This document shows positions 26,170 to 35,084 of a stretch of 64,000 nucleotides of DNA, one piece after another (position 1 is the first letter of the stretch; each line of letters begins with the position of its first letter). The notes below the pieces were generated by a model. The model did no database searches and had not been told where the DNA came from. It worked only from the letters and a program-made list of their open reading frames with translations. This DNA is from Pseudarthrobacter oxydans. Lineage in GTDB: Bacteria; Actinomycetota; Actinomycetes; Actinomycetales; Micrococcaceae. The translations under genes were made by a program, and so were the position numbers. Location of the stretch: the NCBI RefSeq assembly GCF_030812335.1, contig NZ_JAUSSN010000008.1, positions 186,001 to 250,000 of the forward strand, read 5' to 3'.

Positions 26170-27252
26170 TCAGCCCTTGAGCTCATAGGCCTTGGGCAGC
26201 TTCAGCCCGCGCTCGTCCATGACGGTGCGCAGGCGGGTGGGGTAATCCGTGATGATGCCGTCCACGCCGAGGTCCATCAGGCGTTGCATGTCCGCCGTGG
26301 TGTTCACGGTCCAGGGGATCACCGGCAGGCCGAGCTCGTGGGCCTCCGCGATCATGCCGGGGGTAACGGAGCGGAAGGCGGGGGAGATGACGTCGTAGCC
26401 CTGTGCCGCCGCTGCCTTGGCAAGGGATCCGCCGTAGGTGTCGATGTCGATACCGCCGAGGTTGGGGCTGGCGCCGGGCTGGCCGACTGCGAGCCAGGCG
26501 TCGCCGCTGGACAGCGCAACGAGCGGCAGCTCCGGGGCGATCTCCTTGGTCAGGTTCAGCGATGACCAGTCGAATGACTGCACCGTGATGCGGTCCGCCA
26601 TGCCGGAGGCATGGATCTCGGCGACCACGGCCCTGGTCAGCGCCACCATGCCCTCGCCGCCGATCTGGCTGCTTTCCACCTTGGTCTCAATGTTGAAGCG
26701 GACCTTCTCGGCGCCGGCGTCGCGCACCAGCTGGAACACGTCCTTGAGCTCGGCGATCCGGTTGCCCTCGATCACGTCCTGCCCGGGGTAGCCCTTGAGC
26801 TGGGTGAACCCGCAGTCCAGCGTCTTGATCTGGGCCAGCGAGAGCTCGGCCACCCGGTCACCGACATAGGGGAAGGCAGTGTCGCCCGGCGTGGCCGGCG
26901 CCGTGTCCAGGCATTTGTCCGCCTGGATGGTGTCGTCGTGCCAGACAATGACCTTGCCGTCCGACGTCAGGTGGGTGTCCAGCTCCAGGGTGGTCACGCC
27001 CAGTTTCAGCGAGTTGGCGAACCCGGCCAGCGATTCCTCGGTCCACTCGCCGCGGCCTCCCCGGTGTGACTGCAGGTCAAAGGAACCGTTGCTCTCGTTG
27101 GTCTTGATGCTGGCTTTCGCTGTGGCGGCGGCCGCTCCGGCAGTGTTCGACGACGGCGCGGCGCCGGCTTCGGCGGATGAAGCGGCGACGGCGGGGCCCG
27201 CCAGGGCGGCGATGAGCGCGGCGGTGGCCGCGGCAGTCAGGGGTGTGCGCAT
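26170..27252 (-). CDS. Secreted glycerophosphodiester phosphodiesterase
   Basis: 360 residues with a signal peptide (cleavage near residues 23-27, AVAASSAEA). The GDPD domain is complete: LQSHRGGRGEWTEESLAGFA with the catalytic His-Arg, LELDTHLTSDGKVIVWHDDT with Glu/Asp metal ligands and the second His, and a C-terminal PVIPWTVNTTADMQRLMDLG. It hydrolyses glycerophosphodiesters outside the membrane to yield glycerol 3-phosphate and an alcohol. GGAGGAACC precedes the ATG. Confidence 0.93.
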   Translation of the reverse strand: MRTPLTAAATAALIAALAGPAVAASSAEAGAAPSSNTAGAAAATAKASIKTNESNGSFDLQSHRGGRGEWTEESLAGFANSLKLGVTTLELDTHLTSDGKVIVWHDDTIQADKCLDTAPATPGDTAFPYVGDRVAELSLAQIKTLDCGFTQLKGYPGQDVIEGNRIAELKDVFQLVRDAGAEKVRFNIETKVESSQIGGEGMVALTRAVVAEIHASGMADRITVQSFDWSSLNLTKEIAPELPLVALSSGDAWLAVGQPGASPNLGGIDIDTYGGSLAKAAAAQGYDVISPAFRSVTPGMIAEAHELGLPVIPWTVNTTADMQRLMDLGVDGIITDYPTRLRTVMDERGLKLPKAYELKG

Positions 27253-27389
27253 GGTGATGGTTCCTCCCGGGTGACGGTTGCCGGCGCTGCGCCGGCGACC
27301 CGACCACCCTAGGGAGGCGAGATGGACTGCCGCGCCCGGGGAACTGGACCCCGGGTGAACACTTCACTGCGCGTTTGCCCGCGCCAGCT

Positions 27390-27632
27390 TTACAGCTCGG
27401 ACCCCGCCTCGATCGCCTCCAGGTCACGGATGGCGTAGCGGCGCTGCTCCCATTCCTCACCGAGAATGGTGTGCAGGCGCGGGAGCGTGCTCTCCGGTTG
27501 ACCGCGTGCCCAGGGGTTCCTGCGGGCGGCGGACAGGTGTCGTAACCGGCTGTCCCGTACTCCACATTGGGCTGGCGGACGGGGTGGTATGGCTGTTCGA
27601 TCTCCAGGATGGCCCAAGCCAGCGCTCTCCAT
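27390..27632 (-). pseudogene. Possible DinB-like remnant
   Basis: The last 30 codons (LHTILGEEWEQRRYAIRDLE, then AIEAGSEL and TAA) resemble the end of DinB-family proteins, in which a conserved HH or HR pair before an aspartate-leucine helix is usual. The preceding 50 codons match nothing I recognise, and a frameshift seems likely around 27500-27560. Weak call. Confidence 0.3.
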
Positions 27633-27647
27633 CCAGTGCGGGTCAGG

Positions 27648-28226
27648 TCATGGCGAGGGTTCCTGTCCGTTGAGCGGAGCCATCAGGCGGTCCTTGATCT
27701 CCCTGATTGAAAGAACCTGTTGACGGTATTCGCGGCAGAGAATGTCCTGGACGGCAGCTGCTGCCTCGGGGTTCTCCGAAGCCGTCGCCTCGGCGGCGTA
27801 GACGACGCGGACGTTGTGACCGAACGCGTCTGCGGCGGTCTGTGCGATGCAGTTGTGTGTGGAGACCCCGACGAGCGCGATCGTGTCGATGTTCCAGTTC
27901 CGCAACCGCAGCAACAAATCCGTTCCCAGGAATGCACTGTCCCGTGTCTTTACCATCTGAGGCAGACCCTCGGTCCTGAGCCCGGAGACGAAGTCAGACT
28001 GGGACGTTCCCCGAAAAATGAAGCCCTGATCGTCCTCCAGCATGTTCAGGGTCCAGGTCGACTTGTCCTCTTCGTGCTCGGTCTTCACCAGCAGGACCTT
28101 CGCGCCGCTCTCCTGCGCCGCGGCGATGATCCCGTTGCACGCCATCGTCACGCTCTCGCGGCAGTTGCTGAGGACGGGATCCTCGAAAAAGGCGTTCTGC
28201 ATGTCTATGACCAGTACCGCGATCAC
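27648..28226 (-). CDS. Isochorismatase-family cysteine hydrolase
   Basis: 192 residues. The catalytic Asp is in VLVIDMQNAFFED, the Lys in KTRDSAFLGTDLL, and the Cys in GVSTHNCIAQTAADAFGHNV. This triad marks active members of the isochorismatase-like superfamily, which includes nicotinamidases and other amidohydrolases; HNCIAQTA is typical of a subgroup of unknown substrate. The start overlaps the upstream stop by 4 bp (ATGA), so it is coupled to the anchored small protein. Confidence 0.92.
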   Translation of the reverse strand: MIAVLVIDMQNAFFEDPVLSNCRESVTMACNGIIAAAQESGAKVLLVKTEHEEDKSTWTLNMLEDDQGFIFRGTSQSDFVSGLRTEGLPQMVKTRDSAFLGTDLLLRLRNWNIDTIALVGVSTHNCIAQTAADAFGHNVRVVYAAEATASENPEAAAAVQDILCREYRQQVLSIREIKDRLMAPLNGQEPSP

Positions 28227-28567
28227 TTCGGTCCCTCCGAGCGTTGGTCACGGGCGCGCCGAACGGACTTTGACGACGGTCCGCCCCCGCCGCGCCGCCA
28301 GACCACGGCTGCCGCACCGATCGCAAGGATCAGCGCTACGGCTATCACATAGGGGGCGTAGTCCACTCGGGTTTCCTTGGCCTCCGGCGGCTCGCCGGTG
28401 CCCGGATCCACAGGACCGGGAGGCGTGGCTGTATCGGTAGGGGTGGCCGCGGAGACCGGGCTCACAGCGCTCACGGGAGGCGAGGCTGCGCCGGCCGCAA
28501 TCCCCGGAATCAGGACTGTCGCGCACAGCACCAAAGCGGCGAGGGCAGTTCTCAGGACAGCAGACAT
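28223..28567 (-). CDS. Small secreted protein with C-terminal membrane anchor
   Basis: 114 residues. A signal peptide (about 1-27) leads to a Ser/Thr/Pro-rich exported stretch, then a membrane helix YVIAVALILAIGAAAVVWRR at about 72-91 and a basic tail. This resembles the topology of sortase-type or CopC-like anchored proteins, but no LPxTG motif is present. CAAGGAGAAT precedes the ATG. Function unknown; it forms a two-gene operon with the isochorismatase-like hydrolase. Confidence 0.75.
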   Translation of the reverse strand: MSAVLRTALAALVLCATVLIPGIAAGAASPPVSAVSPVSAATPTDTATPPGPVDPGTGEPPEAKETRVDYAPYVIAVALILAIGAAAVVWRRGGGGPSSKSVRRARDQRSEGPK

Positions 28568-28664
28568 CGGATTCTCCTTGAGTTAAACGAAGGTGTGGAC
28601 ATCGGCCGGCGCCGGCTGGCCGGTCGCCAGGCCGGGGCGGATCTGACCGTCCGGCACGCGACGT

Positions 28665-29018
28665 TCATGGCACCGCGTTCCGCATGCCTCGGCCCTCATT
28701 GACAACAGCGCCCTGCGCCGTCCCCTGCTGGACCTGCCAGTCCCGCACCCCAGCCACAGGATCAGTTTCACTCCCGCCTGAGGGGTGACGTTGCGGCGTT
28801 TCCTTTCCCTCGCGCAGCCTGACGCGGGCGGCAGGGACACCTATCAGCGTCGCGTGGCCCCCGTCTTCGGCTTCCAGATCCAGGTGTACCAGCCGGCGTC
28901 GGCGCTCTTTTGCCAGGACCGCGAAGCCGGAGCCCGCGATTTTCAGGATCTGCCCCTCCCGGACCTCACGGAGGCTTTGCTCAACAAATAGGTGACCGCC
29001 TGCGAATTGCTTACTCAT
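28665..29018 (-). CDS. Hypothetical protein
   Basis: 117 residues from ATG 29018 (MSKQFAGGHLFVEQSLREVR), preceded by AAGGGGG. The first 70 residues look like a compact beta-rich domain ending GVPAARVRLREGKET; the last 45 are low-complexity and may be non-functional. I do not recognise a family. A GGGGACTTTG half-site resembling the DosR half-consensus lies about 95 bp upstream. Confidence 0.5.
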   Translation of the reverse strand: MSKQFAGGHLFVEQSLREVREGQILKIAGSGFAVLAKERRRRLVHLDLEAEDGGHATLIGVPAARVRLREGKETPQRHPSGGSETDPVAGVRDWQVQQGTAQGAVVNEGRGMRNAVP

Positions 29019-29159
29019 GAAACCGACCCCCTTTGACAGGCTCATCTGGCGGATGTCACTCATCAGTATGCTTACTATATGTGCGCCCGCGCGCCTGTGC
29101 CAGATAGTCCGGCAAAGTCCCCATGCCAGCGGGCCAGAGGCAGAATGTATCCCGCGGCA

Positions 29160-29203
29160 GTGCCTTACCTCCCCCTCGGCCGGCCGAGGGGGAGGTAAGG
29201 CAC
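29160..29203 (-). terminator. Perfect 44-bp palindrome, probable terminator
   Basis: Two 22-bp arms (GTGCCTTACCTCCCCCTCGG plus CC, and its exact reverse complement) meet without a spacer. It begins 58 bp after the stop of the SRPBCC gene, so it most likely ends that transcript; being symmetric, it could act both ways. It lacks a T-run. Confidence 0.65.
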
Positions 29204-29261
29204 TGGCCCCGGATCCGGCGCGTCCGTGAAGGGCTGCCGGGGCGCCTGACGCGGCCGGTCC

Positions 29262-29714
29262 CTACGTGCGGCTACCCAACACCGCCTGCAATTTCTCGAA
29301 CGACTCGGTCCATCCGCTGCGGTGCAGGGCCAGCCGCTCCTCGGTCAGGAAGGGTCCCTGCGAGAGCGCCAGGCGCGTGTCCTCGCCGGTGAGCCCAAGG
29401 GAGAGGTCGACGACGGTTTCCTGGTCGTCCGGTGTCGGTTCCTCCCAGCGGAAGGTGTACACCAGGCGCCAGGGAGGATCAATCTCCAGGAACTCCCCGG
29501 AGAGGTGGAACGGTTCGCCGTCCGGCGGCGCCATACGGAATCCATAGCGGCCGCCTTCGGTGAGGTTCAGTTCGGCCGCGGGAATCGTGAAACCGTGCGG
29601 ACCCCACCACTTCACCAGTTCGGTCGATTCGGTCAGCATCCGGAAGACTTCTTCCGGGGGAGCATCGAGCGTGTATTCGAGGTTCAAGACCAGTCCGCCG
29701 GTTTCCTCATTCAT
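29262..29714 (-). CDS. SRPBCC-family (AHSA1/START-like) protein
   Basis: 150 residues. It opens LVLNLEYTLDAPPEEVFRML, followed by VKWWGPHGFTIPAAELNLTE, the classic AHSA1 start. PPWRLVYTFRWEEPTPDD follows, and the C-terminus is SGWTESFEKLQAVL. The fold forms a ligand cavity; individual function is unknown. The gene follows RecQ by 55 bp in the same direction. A second member of this family, fused to an ArsR domain, is encoded at 41868-42617. Confidence 0.9.
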   Translation of the reverse strand: MNEETGGLVLNLEYTLDAPPEEVFRMLTESTELVKWWGPHGFTIPAAELNLTEGGRYGFRMAPPDGEPFHLSGEFLEIDPPWRLVYTFRWEEPTPDDQETVVDLSLGLTGEDTRLALSQGPFLTEERLALHRSGWTESFEKLQAVLGSRT

Positions 29715-29769
29715 TGCTCAACTCTGACAGCCTGCGGACGATCACGGAAGGGGACCTCGCACCCGCCTG

Positions 29770-31539
29770 TCAGGTTGCCAGCGCCAGTAGCTTGCCTTCC
29801 GTCACAGCCTGGCGGGACAGCGTTTTGTAGCCCTCCTGCTCGAACAGCACCGTGATCACGTCCTCCTCGTGCCGCATGACCAGGCCCGGCCCCCATTCCT
29901 TGTGGATGACGGCGGCCTGGAGCGGGAAAGGATTCCCGTCCGCGGCGGCCATGGCGCCGTCGTCGTAGTCTTTTTCCTGCGCGGAGCCGTCGGCGCAGGT
30001 ATCGCAGTTGCCGCAGGGCTCGGGGAGGTCCTCGCCGAAGTAGCCCAGCAGGAACTGGCGCCGGCAGCCGTCCGTTTCGGCGTAGCCGCGCATCATCTCA
30101 ATGCGGGAGCGGTCCACCCGCTGGCGTGCCTCGGCATGTTCGACGGCGCGTTCCACCACCGTTGGCAGCTGCGCGCCCGAGTCCAGCCGGATGCCGTGCT
30201 TGCCGGCCCGGACGGCGCGGGTTTCCTGCAGCTGGTTCAGCAAACCGGTGAGCTTCCGCGGGGAGAAGCCGGTCTGCTCCGCAAGGGCCTTTTGCTTCAG
30301 GGGTCCGTCCGCGGCGCGCAGGGCCTGCAGGACGGCCAGGAGCGATTCCTCGTCCGGGGCGTGCGTGCCAAAGAACTTGCGCAGGCCCAGGTCCTCGGCC
30401 CGGTAGTGAAGGGTAGCCGAGGCGGCTTCACCGTCACGCCCCGAGCGGCCGATCTCTTGGTAGTAGCTGTCCAACGAGTCAGGAATGTCGGCGTGGACGA
30501 CGAAGCGGACGTTGGGTTTGTCGATACCCATGCCGAAGGCCGTGGTGGCCACGACCACGTCGAGTTCGTCGTCCAGGAACTGCTCGTGGACGCGGTCCCG
30601 CTCGCCCTGCTTCCGGCCGGCGTGGTACGCCTCGGCGCGCAGGCCCAGTCCGATGAGCTCGGCGGCGTAGGCCTCTGCGTCCTTGCGGGTGGCGGTGTAC
30701 AGCAGTCCGGGACCTTTAAGCCCGGACACCTGCTCTGTGACGTCGCGGCGTTTGTCCCGGTCCCTGTGGTGGCGGATCACGTCCAGCCCGATGTTGGGTC
30801 GGTCGAAACCGTGGACCAGAACCAGCGGGTCCTTCATGCGCAGGCGCTGCTGGATCTCCTCGCGGACCGGGGGAGAAGCGGTGGCGGTGAGGCCGACGAC
30901 GGTCGGGTTGCCGAGCTGTCCGCGGACCTCGCCGAGGCGCAGGTAGTCGGGCCGGAAATCGTGGCCCCAGGAGGAGACGCAGTGTGCCTCGTCCACCACG
31001 AACAGGGAAACGTCCAGGGCGGCGAGTCGTTCGATGGTGTCGGCCTTCGCGAGCTGTTCGGGGGCGAGGAAGATGAAGACGGCGTCGCCGCGTTCGGCGG
31101 CGTCCCAGGCCGCATTCACCTCCGAATCGCTGCGGCCGGAGTTGATGGCCACGGCGGCCTCGCCGCCCAGCGTCTCCAGCAGTCCGTCCAGCTGGTCCCC
31201 CTGCAGGGCGATCAGCGGGGAAACCACGACGGCGGGACCGCGGCTCAAACTGCCGGGTTCGGCGCCGTTTCCGGCCGCGTGGTCCTGGTCTCTGCCCTGG
31301 CTTTGGTGGAGGTGCAGCGCGGCCACCTGGTAGATGGCGGATTTGCCGTAGCCGGTGGGCATTACGGCAAGGACGTCCCGGCCGTTGACGAGGGCGCGCA
31401 TTCCGGCGAGCTGGCCGGCGCGGAGGCGGGGGAGCCCGAAGGTGGCGTCTGCGAGCTGGCGGAGGCCGGCGTCGGGATCCTGAGTCGTGCCGGTTTCAGC
31501 GGTGTCAGCCGGGCCGGCGGGGCCAAGCGCCTCGGTCAT
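29770..31539 (-). CDS. recQ: ATP-dependent DNA helicase RecQ
   Basis: 589 residues. The helicase motifs are intact: Walker A VMPTGYGKSAIYQ, VVSPLIALQGDQLDGL, DEAHCVSSWGHDFRPDYLRL, ATASPPVREEI, ATTAFGMGIDKPNVRFVVH and QEIGRSGRDGEAA. The zinc-binding domain follows with CRRQFLLGYFGEDLPEPC and CGNCDTC. The C-terminal 60 residues are a short domain in place of HRDC, as in compact actinobacterial RecQ proteins. It unwinds DNA 3' to 5' during recombination and repair. GGAGCTGCC precedes the ATG. Confidence 0.95.
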   Translation of the reverse strand: MTEALGPAGPADTAETGTTQDPDAGLRQLADATFGLPRLRAGQLAGMRALVNGRDVLAVMPTGYGKSAIYQVAALHLHQSQGRDQDHAAGNGAEPGSLSRGPAVVVSPLIALQGDQLDGLLETLGGEAAVAINSGRSDSEVNAAWDAAERGDAVFIFLAPEQLAKADTIERLAALDVSLFVVDEAHCVSSWGHDFRPDYLRLGEVRGQLGNPTVVGLTATASPPVREEIQQRLRMKDPLVLVHGFDRPNIGLDVIRHHRDRDKRRDVTEQVSGLKGPGLLYTATRKDAEAYAAELIGLGLRAEAYHAGRKQGERDRVHEQFLDDELDVVVATTAFGMGIDKPNVRFVVHADIPDSLDSYYQEIGRSGRDGEAASATLHYRAEDLGLRKFFGTHAPDEESLLAVLQALRAADGPLKQKALAEQTGFSPRKLTGLLNQLQETRAVRAGKHGIRLDSGAQLPTVVERAVEHAEARQRVDRSRIEMMRGYAETDGCRRQFLLGYFGEDLPEPCGNCDTCADGSAQEKDYDDGAMAAADGNPFPLQAAVIHKEWGPGLVMRHEEDVITVLFEQEGYKTLSRQAVTEGKLLALAT

Positions 31540-31622
31540 GATGGCAGCTCCGTGGGGTGCGATCCGATGGCCGGGCTGCTTCAGCCGAAGAATCCAGCAT
31601 AACGCTTTGGCGTTGTCACCGG

Positions 31623-31666
31623 GAGCCGCCAGGGGTAGGCCTCGGAGCCGCCAGGGGTAGGCCTCG
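31623..31666. repeat. 22-bp perfect tandem repeat
   Basis: GAGCCGCCAGGGGTAGGCCT plus CG occurs twice without spacing in the gap upstream of recQ. A third copy of its core (GCCAGGGGTAGGCCTCGGTG) lies inside the next coding region at about 32009-32028. Confidence 0.85.
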
Positions 31667-31787
31667 GTGACGCCTGCACGGTGGGCCCTGTCACCTGCCC
31701 CTCACTGCCCGTCCAGCCGAGGTTTAGGGGCCGGTGAGCTCCACGCGTTTCCGAGATCTGTCCTGGCCACGGAAGTCTCCCCCTGCC

Positions 31788-32933
31788 TTATGCCGCCAGC
31801 CCGCTCCGGACCTCCGCTGCGGGCTGCGGCGTCCGGGTGGCGGCGAGCCGCTTCGCCAGGTACTTGGCGTCCCGGCCCACGCCGGGGAGGGTCTCCGATG
31901 CTTCGGCGAAGATGAGCTCTTTCCCCAGCAGGTACAGGCCCGGCAGGGCATCCACGATCCCGCGGTGCTGCTGCTCCCGCCAGTTCGCGGGCAGCGCCGG
32001 GATGTCCAGCCAGGGGTAGGCCTCGGTGAAGCCGGTGCACCAGATGACGTTTGCCACCGAAAGGCGCCGGCCGCCGTCGAGCATTACTTCGCCGTCCTCA
32101 ACTCCGGTGACCCGAGGCACCAGGTGGACGCCGGCGGCGCCGAGGTCCGCGAGCTTGGTGCGGATCAGCGGCCTGGCCATGGCCCCGATCTTGGGCAGCG
32201 CCTTGCGCCCGACCGGGGTGTTGGTGGTCAGCACGTGCAGCCCGGCGAAGCGGATCACCGGGAACACGAAGCGGGCCGCGGCCCGGCCGTGCCGGAACGG
32301 GAGCTCGCCGCTCGGCTTGCCGGCCAGCCAGGTTTCGTGCGTGCGGCTGGTCTCCAGTGCTATTTCCGCCCCGGAGTTGCCCACCCCCACCACCAGCACG
32401 GAACCGGGCTGGAGCTGGCCCGGGTTCCTGTACTGGTGGGAGTGCAGCTGCACGACGTCGGACGGCAGTTCCGCCGCGAAGCCCGGCGTCCTGGGCAGCT
32501 GGCAGGCGCCTGTGGCGAGAACGACGTTCGCCGCCGTCCAGCGCTGCGTCCCGGCCGTGACCTGGAACCGCTGCCCGTCGTGGCTCAGCCGGGTGACGGC
32601 CGAGTTGGGCCGGACCGGCAGGTGGAACCGGGAGGCGTAGTCCTCCAGATAGTCCGCCTGTTCGTCCTTGGTGGGGAAGGCGAGGGGATCGCCCGGGAAG
32701 GGCCGGCCGGGCAGGCCGTCGTACTTCGCGGGGGTGAACAGGCGCAGCGAGTCCCAGCGGCTGCGCCACGCGTCGCCAACCCGCGTGCCGGCGTCGAGAA
32801 TGACAAAGTCCCGGTGCTGCTGCGCCAGGTAGTAGCCCAGCGCGAGGCCGGACTGTCCGCCGCCGATGATGACGGTGTCGACGGCGGCAGTGCCGACAGC
32901 GCCGCCGGTGTCGGTTGCTGGGGTGGTGTTCAT
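31788..32933 (-). CDS. Flavin-dependent monooxygenase-like oxidoreductase
   Basis: 381 residues. An FAD Rossmann motif (VIIGGGQSGLALGYYLA) and a second, NADPH-type dinucleotide motif (VLVVGVGNSGAEIALE) are separated as in flavin-containing and Baeyer-Villiger-like monooxygenases; the FxGxxxHxxxW fingerprint region reads FAAELPSDVVQLHSHQYRN, and matches the YhhX/CzcO-type group better than classic BVMOs. It may oxygenate a small hydrophobic compound or act on a metal/thiol substrate. It is 38 bp downstream of the PQ-loop gene. Confidence 0.85.
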   Translation of the reverse strand: MNTTPATDTGGAVGTAAVDTVIIGGGQSGLALGYYLAQQHRDFVILDAGTRVGDAWRSRWDSLRLFTPAKYDGLPGRPFPGDPLAFPTKDEQADYLEDYASRFHLPVRPNSAVTRLSHDGQRFQVTAGTQRWTAANVVLATGACQLPRTPGFAAELPSDVVQLHSHQYRNPGQLQPGSVLVVGVGNSGAEIALETSRTHETWLAGKPSGELPFRHGRAAARFVFPVIRFAGLHVLTTNTPVGRKALPKIGAMARPLIRTKLADLGAAGVHLVPRVTGVEDGEVMLDGGRRLSVANVIWCTGFTEAYPWLDIPALPANWREQQHRGIVDALPGLYLLGKELIFAEASETLPGVGRDAKYLAKRLAATRTPQPAAEVRSGLAA

Positions 32934-32971
32934 GGTGGTGCCTCCTAGTTGTGGTACGTGCAGTGGAGCGG

Positions 32972-33280
32972 TTATGAACGCTGTGCCCGCTGCGCCTGCT
33001 GTGTAAAGGGGGTGCCCGCAGGTCCGGACCGGAAGCGCAGGTACCAGATGAGCAGGAGCGCGGAGGCGACGACGTAGAAGAAGTGCAGGAGCCAGATCGG
33101 TCCCGGCGGGAGGCTGAGGACGTAGACGGAGTGCACTGCGTTGGCGACGTTGCTCAGCGCGAGGTAGCCGAGGCTGTAGGAGTCAAGATCCCTCGTGTGG
33201 AGGGCCTTGAGCAGCATCGGCAGGTAGCTCACGGCGAAGAGGCCGGTGGAAACCATTCCTGCGAGCACGTAAACGTTCAT
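32972..33280 (-). CDS. PQ-loop (SemiSWEET-like) membrane protein
   Basis: 102 residues from ATG 33280. Three hydrophobic helices with VSYLPMLLKALHTRDLDSYS between helices 1 and 2, where proline is followed by a polar pair as in PQ-loop repeats. SemiSWEET-type proteins form dimers that pass sugars; whether this one does is unproven. It lies just upstream of the flavin monooxygenase and could be cotranscribed with it. Confidence 0.8.
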   Translation of the reverse strand: MNVYVLAGMVSTGLFAVSYLPMLLKALHTRDLDSYSLGYLALSNVANAVHSVYVLSLPPGPIWLLHFFYVVASALLLIWYLRFRSGPAGTPFTQQAQRAQRS

Positions 33281-33386
33281 GCCATTAACGCTATTTTTCG
33301 TCGCCCCGCGGCGAATCGGGCGAATCACCCATTTCCCGCGAGAACTCCGGCGGTGGGGAATGGGTAATTCTATGCAGGGAGGCAGG

Positions 33387-35084
33387 TCAGGCGAGTCCGT
33401 GCTGGTAGGCGTAGGCCGTGACGGCGGCCCGGGAGGTCAGGCCCAGCTTGGTGAAGATGTTGCTCAGGTGCCGGGCCACCGTTTTTTCGCTGATGAACAG
33501 CTCGGCCGCGATGGTTCGGTTGCTCAGTCCGGCGGAGACGAGCCGGACCACCTCGGTTTCGCGGGCCGTGAGCGGCCCGGCGTCGGCGGCGTGCTGGGCG
33601 TCGTGCCCGGTGGGCGCCGGGGTTGTCCTCGCCGCGGCTGTCCGGGAAGGAGCAGTCCGGGCGTCCGGCGCTGCGGGCAGCGGTTGCTCCAGCCCCGCCA
33701 GCGCCGGCGCGGCGCCCAGCTCGGCAAATACTGCCCGGGCCGCCTCGCGTTCCAGCCGGGCGGATTCCTCATCGCCGAGCGCGGCGCACAGCCTGGCCAG
33801 GAGGGCGCGGCAGCGGGCTGCTTCGAACGGGGCGTCGAGGCCGAGCCAGCGGGACCACGCGCGGCGGAGCGGGACCAGGGCAGCCGCGGGGTCGCCGTCG
33901 TGGAACAGGAGAGCGGCCTCGGACTGCTCGGCGAGGGCGTGCAGCAGGGGCATGTCGACCGCGGCGCACAGTGCGGCCAGCTCCTCCACGGCGGCCCGGG
34001 CCGCCGGTGCGTCGCCTGCTGCCAGTTCGATCTCCACCCGGGCAGCGAGCATCCGGCGGCGGTAGGCAGGGTCGATGCCGTCCATGGCCTGCCGGAGCAG
34101 GGACTGGGCCTGCTCCGGCCTGCCCTGGGCCAGGCGGAGGAGCGCCAGCCCGGGCTGCGGCGGGAACCCGGTCTCCTGGGCGTGCAGGTAGCAGGCCTCG
34201 GCGGCGTCGAAGTCGCCCCGCAGCCGGTGGATTTCGCCTTGTTCGTAGAAGCCGCCGTAGATGGCCATGCGGTCGCCGCGGTAGGCGAAGTCCTGCGCCG
34301 TTTTGGCCGCGTCGATCGCCTCGGCCCAGGCACCGTGCAGCCGGTACAGCTCGGCCCGGTGCATCTGGCACTGGCCGCTGAAGGCCACCAGCTTCTGCTG
34401 CGCGTCGCACCACCGGTCCAGCGCCCGTGTCCACTCGTGGGCGCGGTGCAGATCGAAGGCCAGGTGGCAGGTTTCGATCACCGCGCAGTAGATGATCCCG
34501 GCGGGGACCGGGGAGATTTCCCCGACGGTGACGGCGACCATGGCTTCGTCGAGCAGGGCCAGGCCGGCGTCGAACTCACCCAGCAGGACCTTGGCCTGCC
34601 CGAGGCCCAGCGTGCCGAGGGCGGCCGAGTCGGCGTCGCCGCGCGCCCGTCCGAGGTCGGCGGCCCGGGTGAAGGAGGCCGCGGCGGTGGCGCCGTCGCC
34701 CTGGTAGAGGGCGGCCAGCCCGACAGGGACGGACAGCAGGCCCTCGAAGGGGCAGGGCTCGGGCAGGTCCTCGACGATCCGGTGGGCGCGGGCGAGCCAG
34801 CCGGCGCCGCGGGCCGGTTCGCCCAGCAGGATGAGGTTCAACCCGGTCCAGACGGCGCAGCGGGCGGCGGCGGTGTAGTCGCAGTCGGCGAGGTACTTCA
34901 GGTGCGCCCGGGCCAGGATGTCCACTCCCTCGGAGCCCCGGCCGGTGAGGATGACGGAGGTGGCCAGCTGTTCCAGGTCGCCGGCCGGAAGTTCGGCGTC
35001 GTGGTCGGCGGCGGTGTACTGCCCGACGGCGTCCGGCCAGCGCCGTTCGGCGTAGGCTTCCCGGCCGTCTGCGAGTGTCGACAT
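33387..35084 (-). CDS. LuxR-type regulator with TPR-like helical repeats
   Basis: 565 residues. About 480 residues of alanine-rich helical pairs resemble tetratricopeptide repeats (as in MalT-type regulators, but without an N-terminal ATPase). The C-terminal HTH begins LTARETEVVRLVSAGLSNRT and includes ELFISEKTVARHLSNIFTKL. No receiver or P-loop domain is present, so the signal is likely a protein or small ligand bound by the helical array. It is divergent from nothing; a 102-bp gap separates it from the PQ-loop gene, which it may regulate. Confidence 0.88.
   Translation of the reverse strand: MSTLADGREAYAERRWPDAVGQYTAADHDAELPAGDLEQLATSVILTGRGSEGVDILARAHLKYLADCDYTAAARCAVWTGLNLILLGEPARGAGWLARAHRIVEDLPEPCPFEGLLSVPVGLAALYQGDGATAAASFTRAADLGRARGDADSAALGTLGLGQAKVLLGEFDAGLALLDEAMVAVTVGEISPVPAGIIYCAVIETCHLAFDLHRAHEWTRALDRWCDAQQKLVAFSGQCQMHRAELYRLHGAWAEAIDAAKTAQDFAYRGDRMAIYGGFYEQGEIHRLRGDFDAAEACYLHAQETGFPPQPGLALLRLAQGRPEQAQSLLRQAMDGIDPAYRRRMLAARVEIELAAGDAPAARAAVEELAALCAAVDMPLLHALAEQSEAALLFHDGDPAAALVPLRRAWSRWLGLDAPFEAARCRALLARLCAALGDEESARLEREAARAVFAELGAAPALAGLEQPLPAAPDARTAPSRTAAARTTPAPTGHDAQHAADAGPLTARETEVVRLVSAGLSNRTIAAELFISEKTVARHLSNIFTKLGLTSRAAVTAYAYQHGLA

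Noticed and set aside
29770..31539. RecQ helicase as a component of an anti-phage island
   Set aside because: It is a complete standard RecQ flanked by housekeeping-type genes, with no methylase, nuclease or toxin partner.
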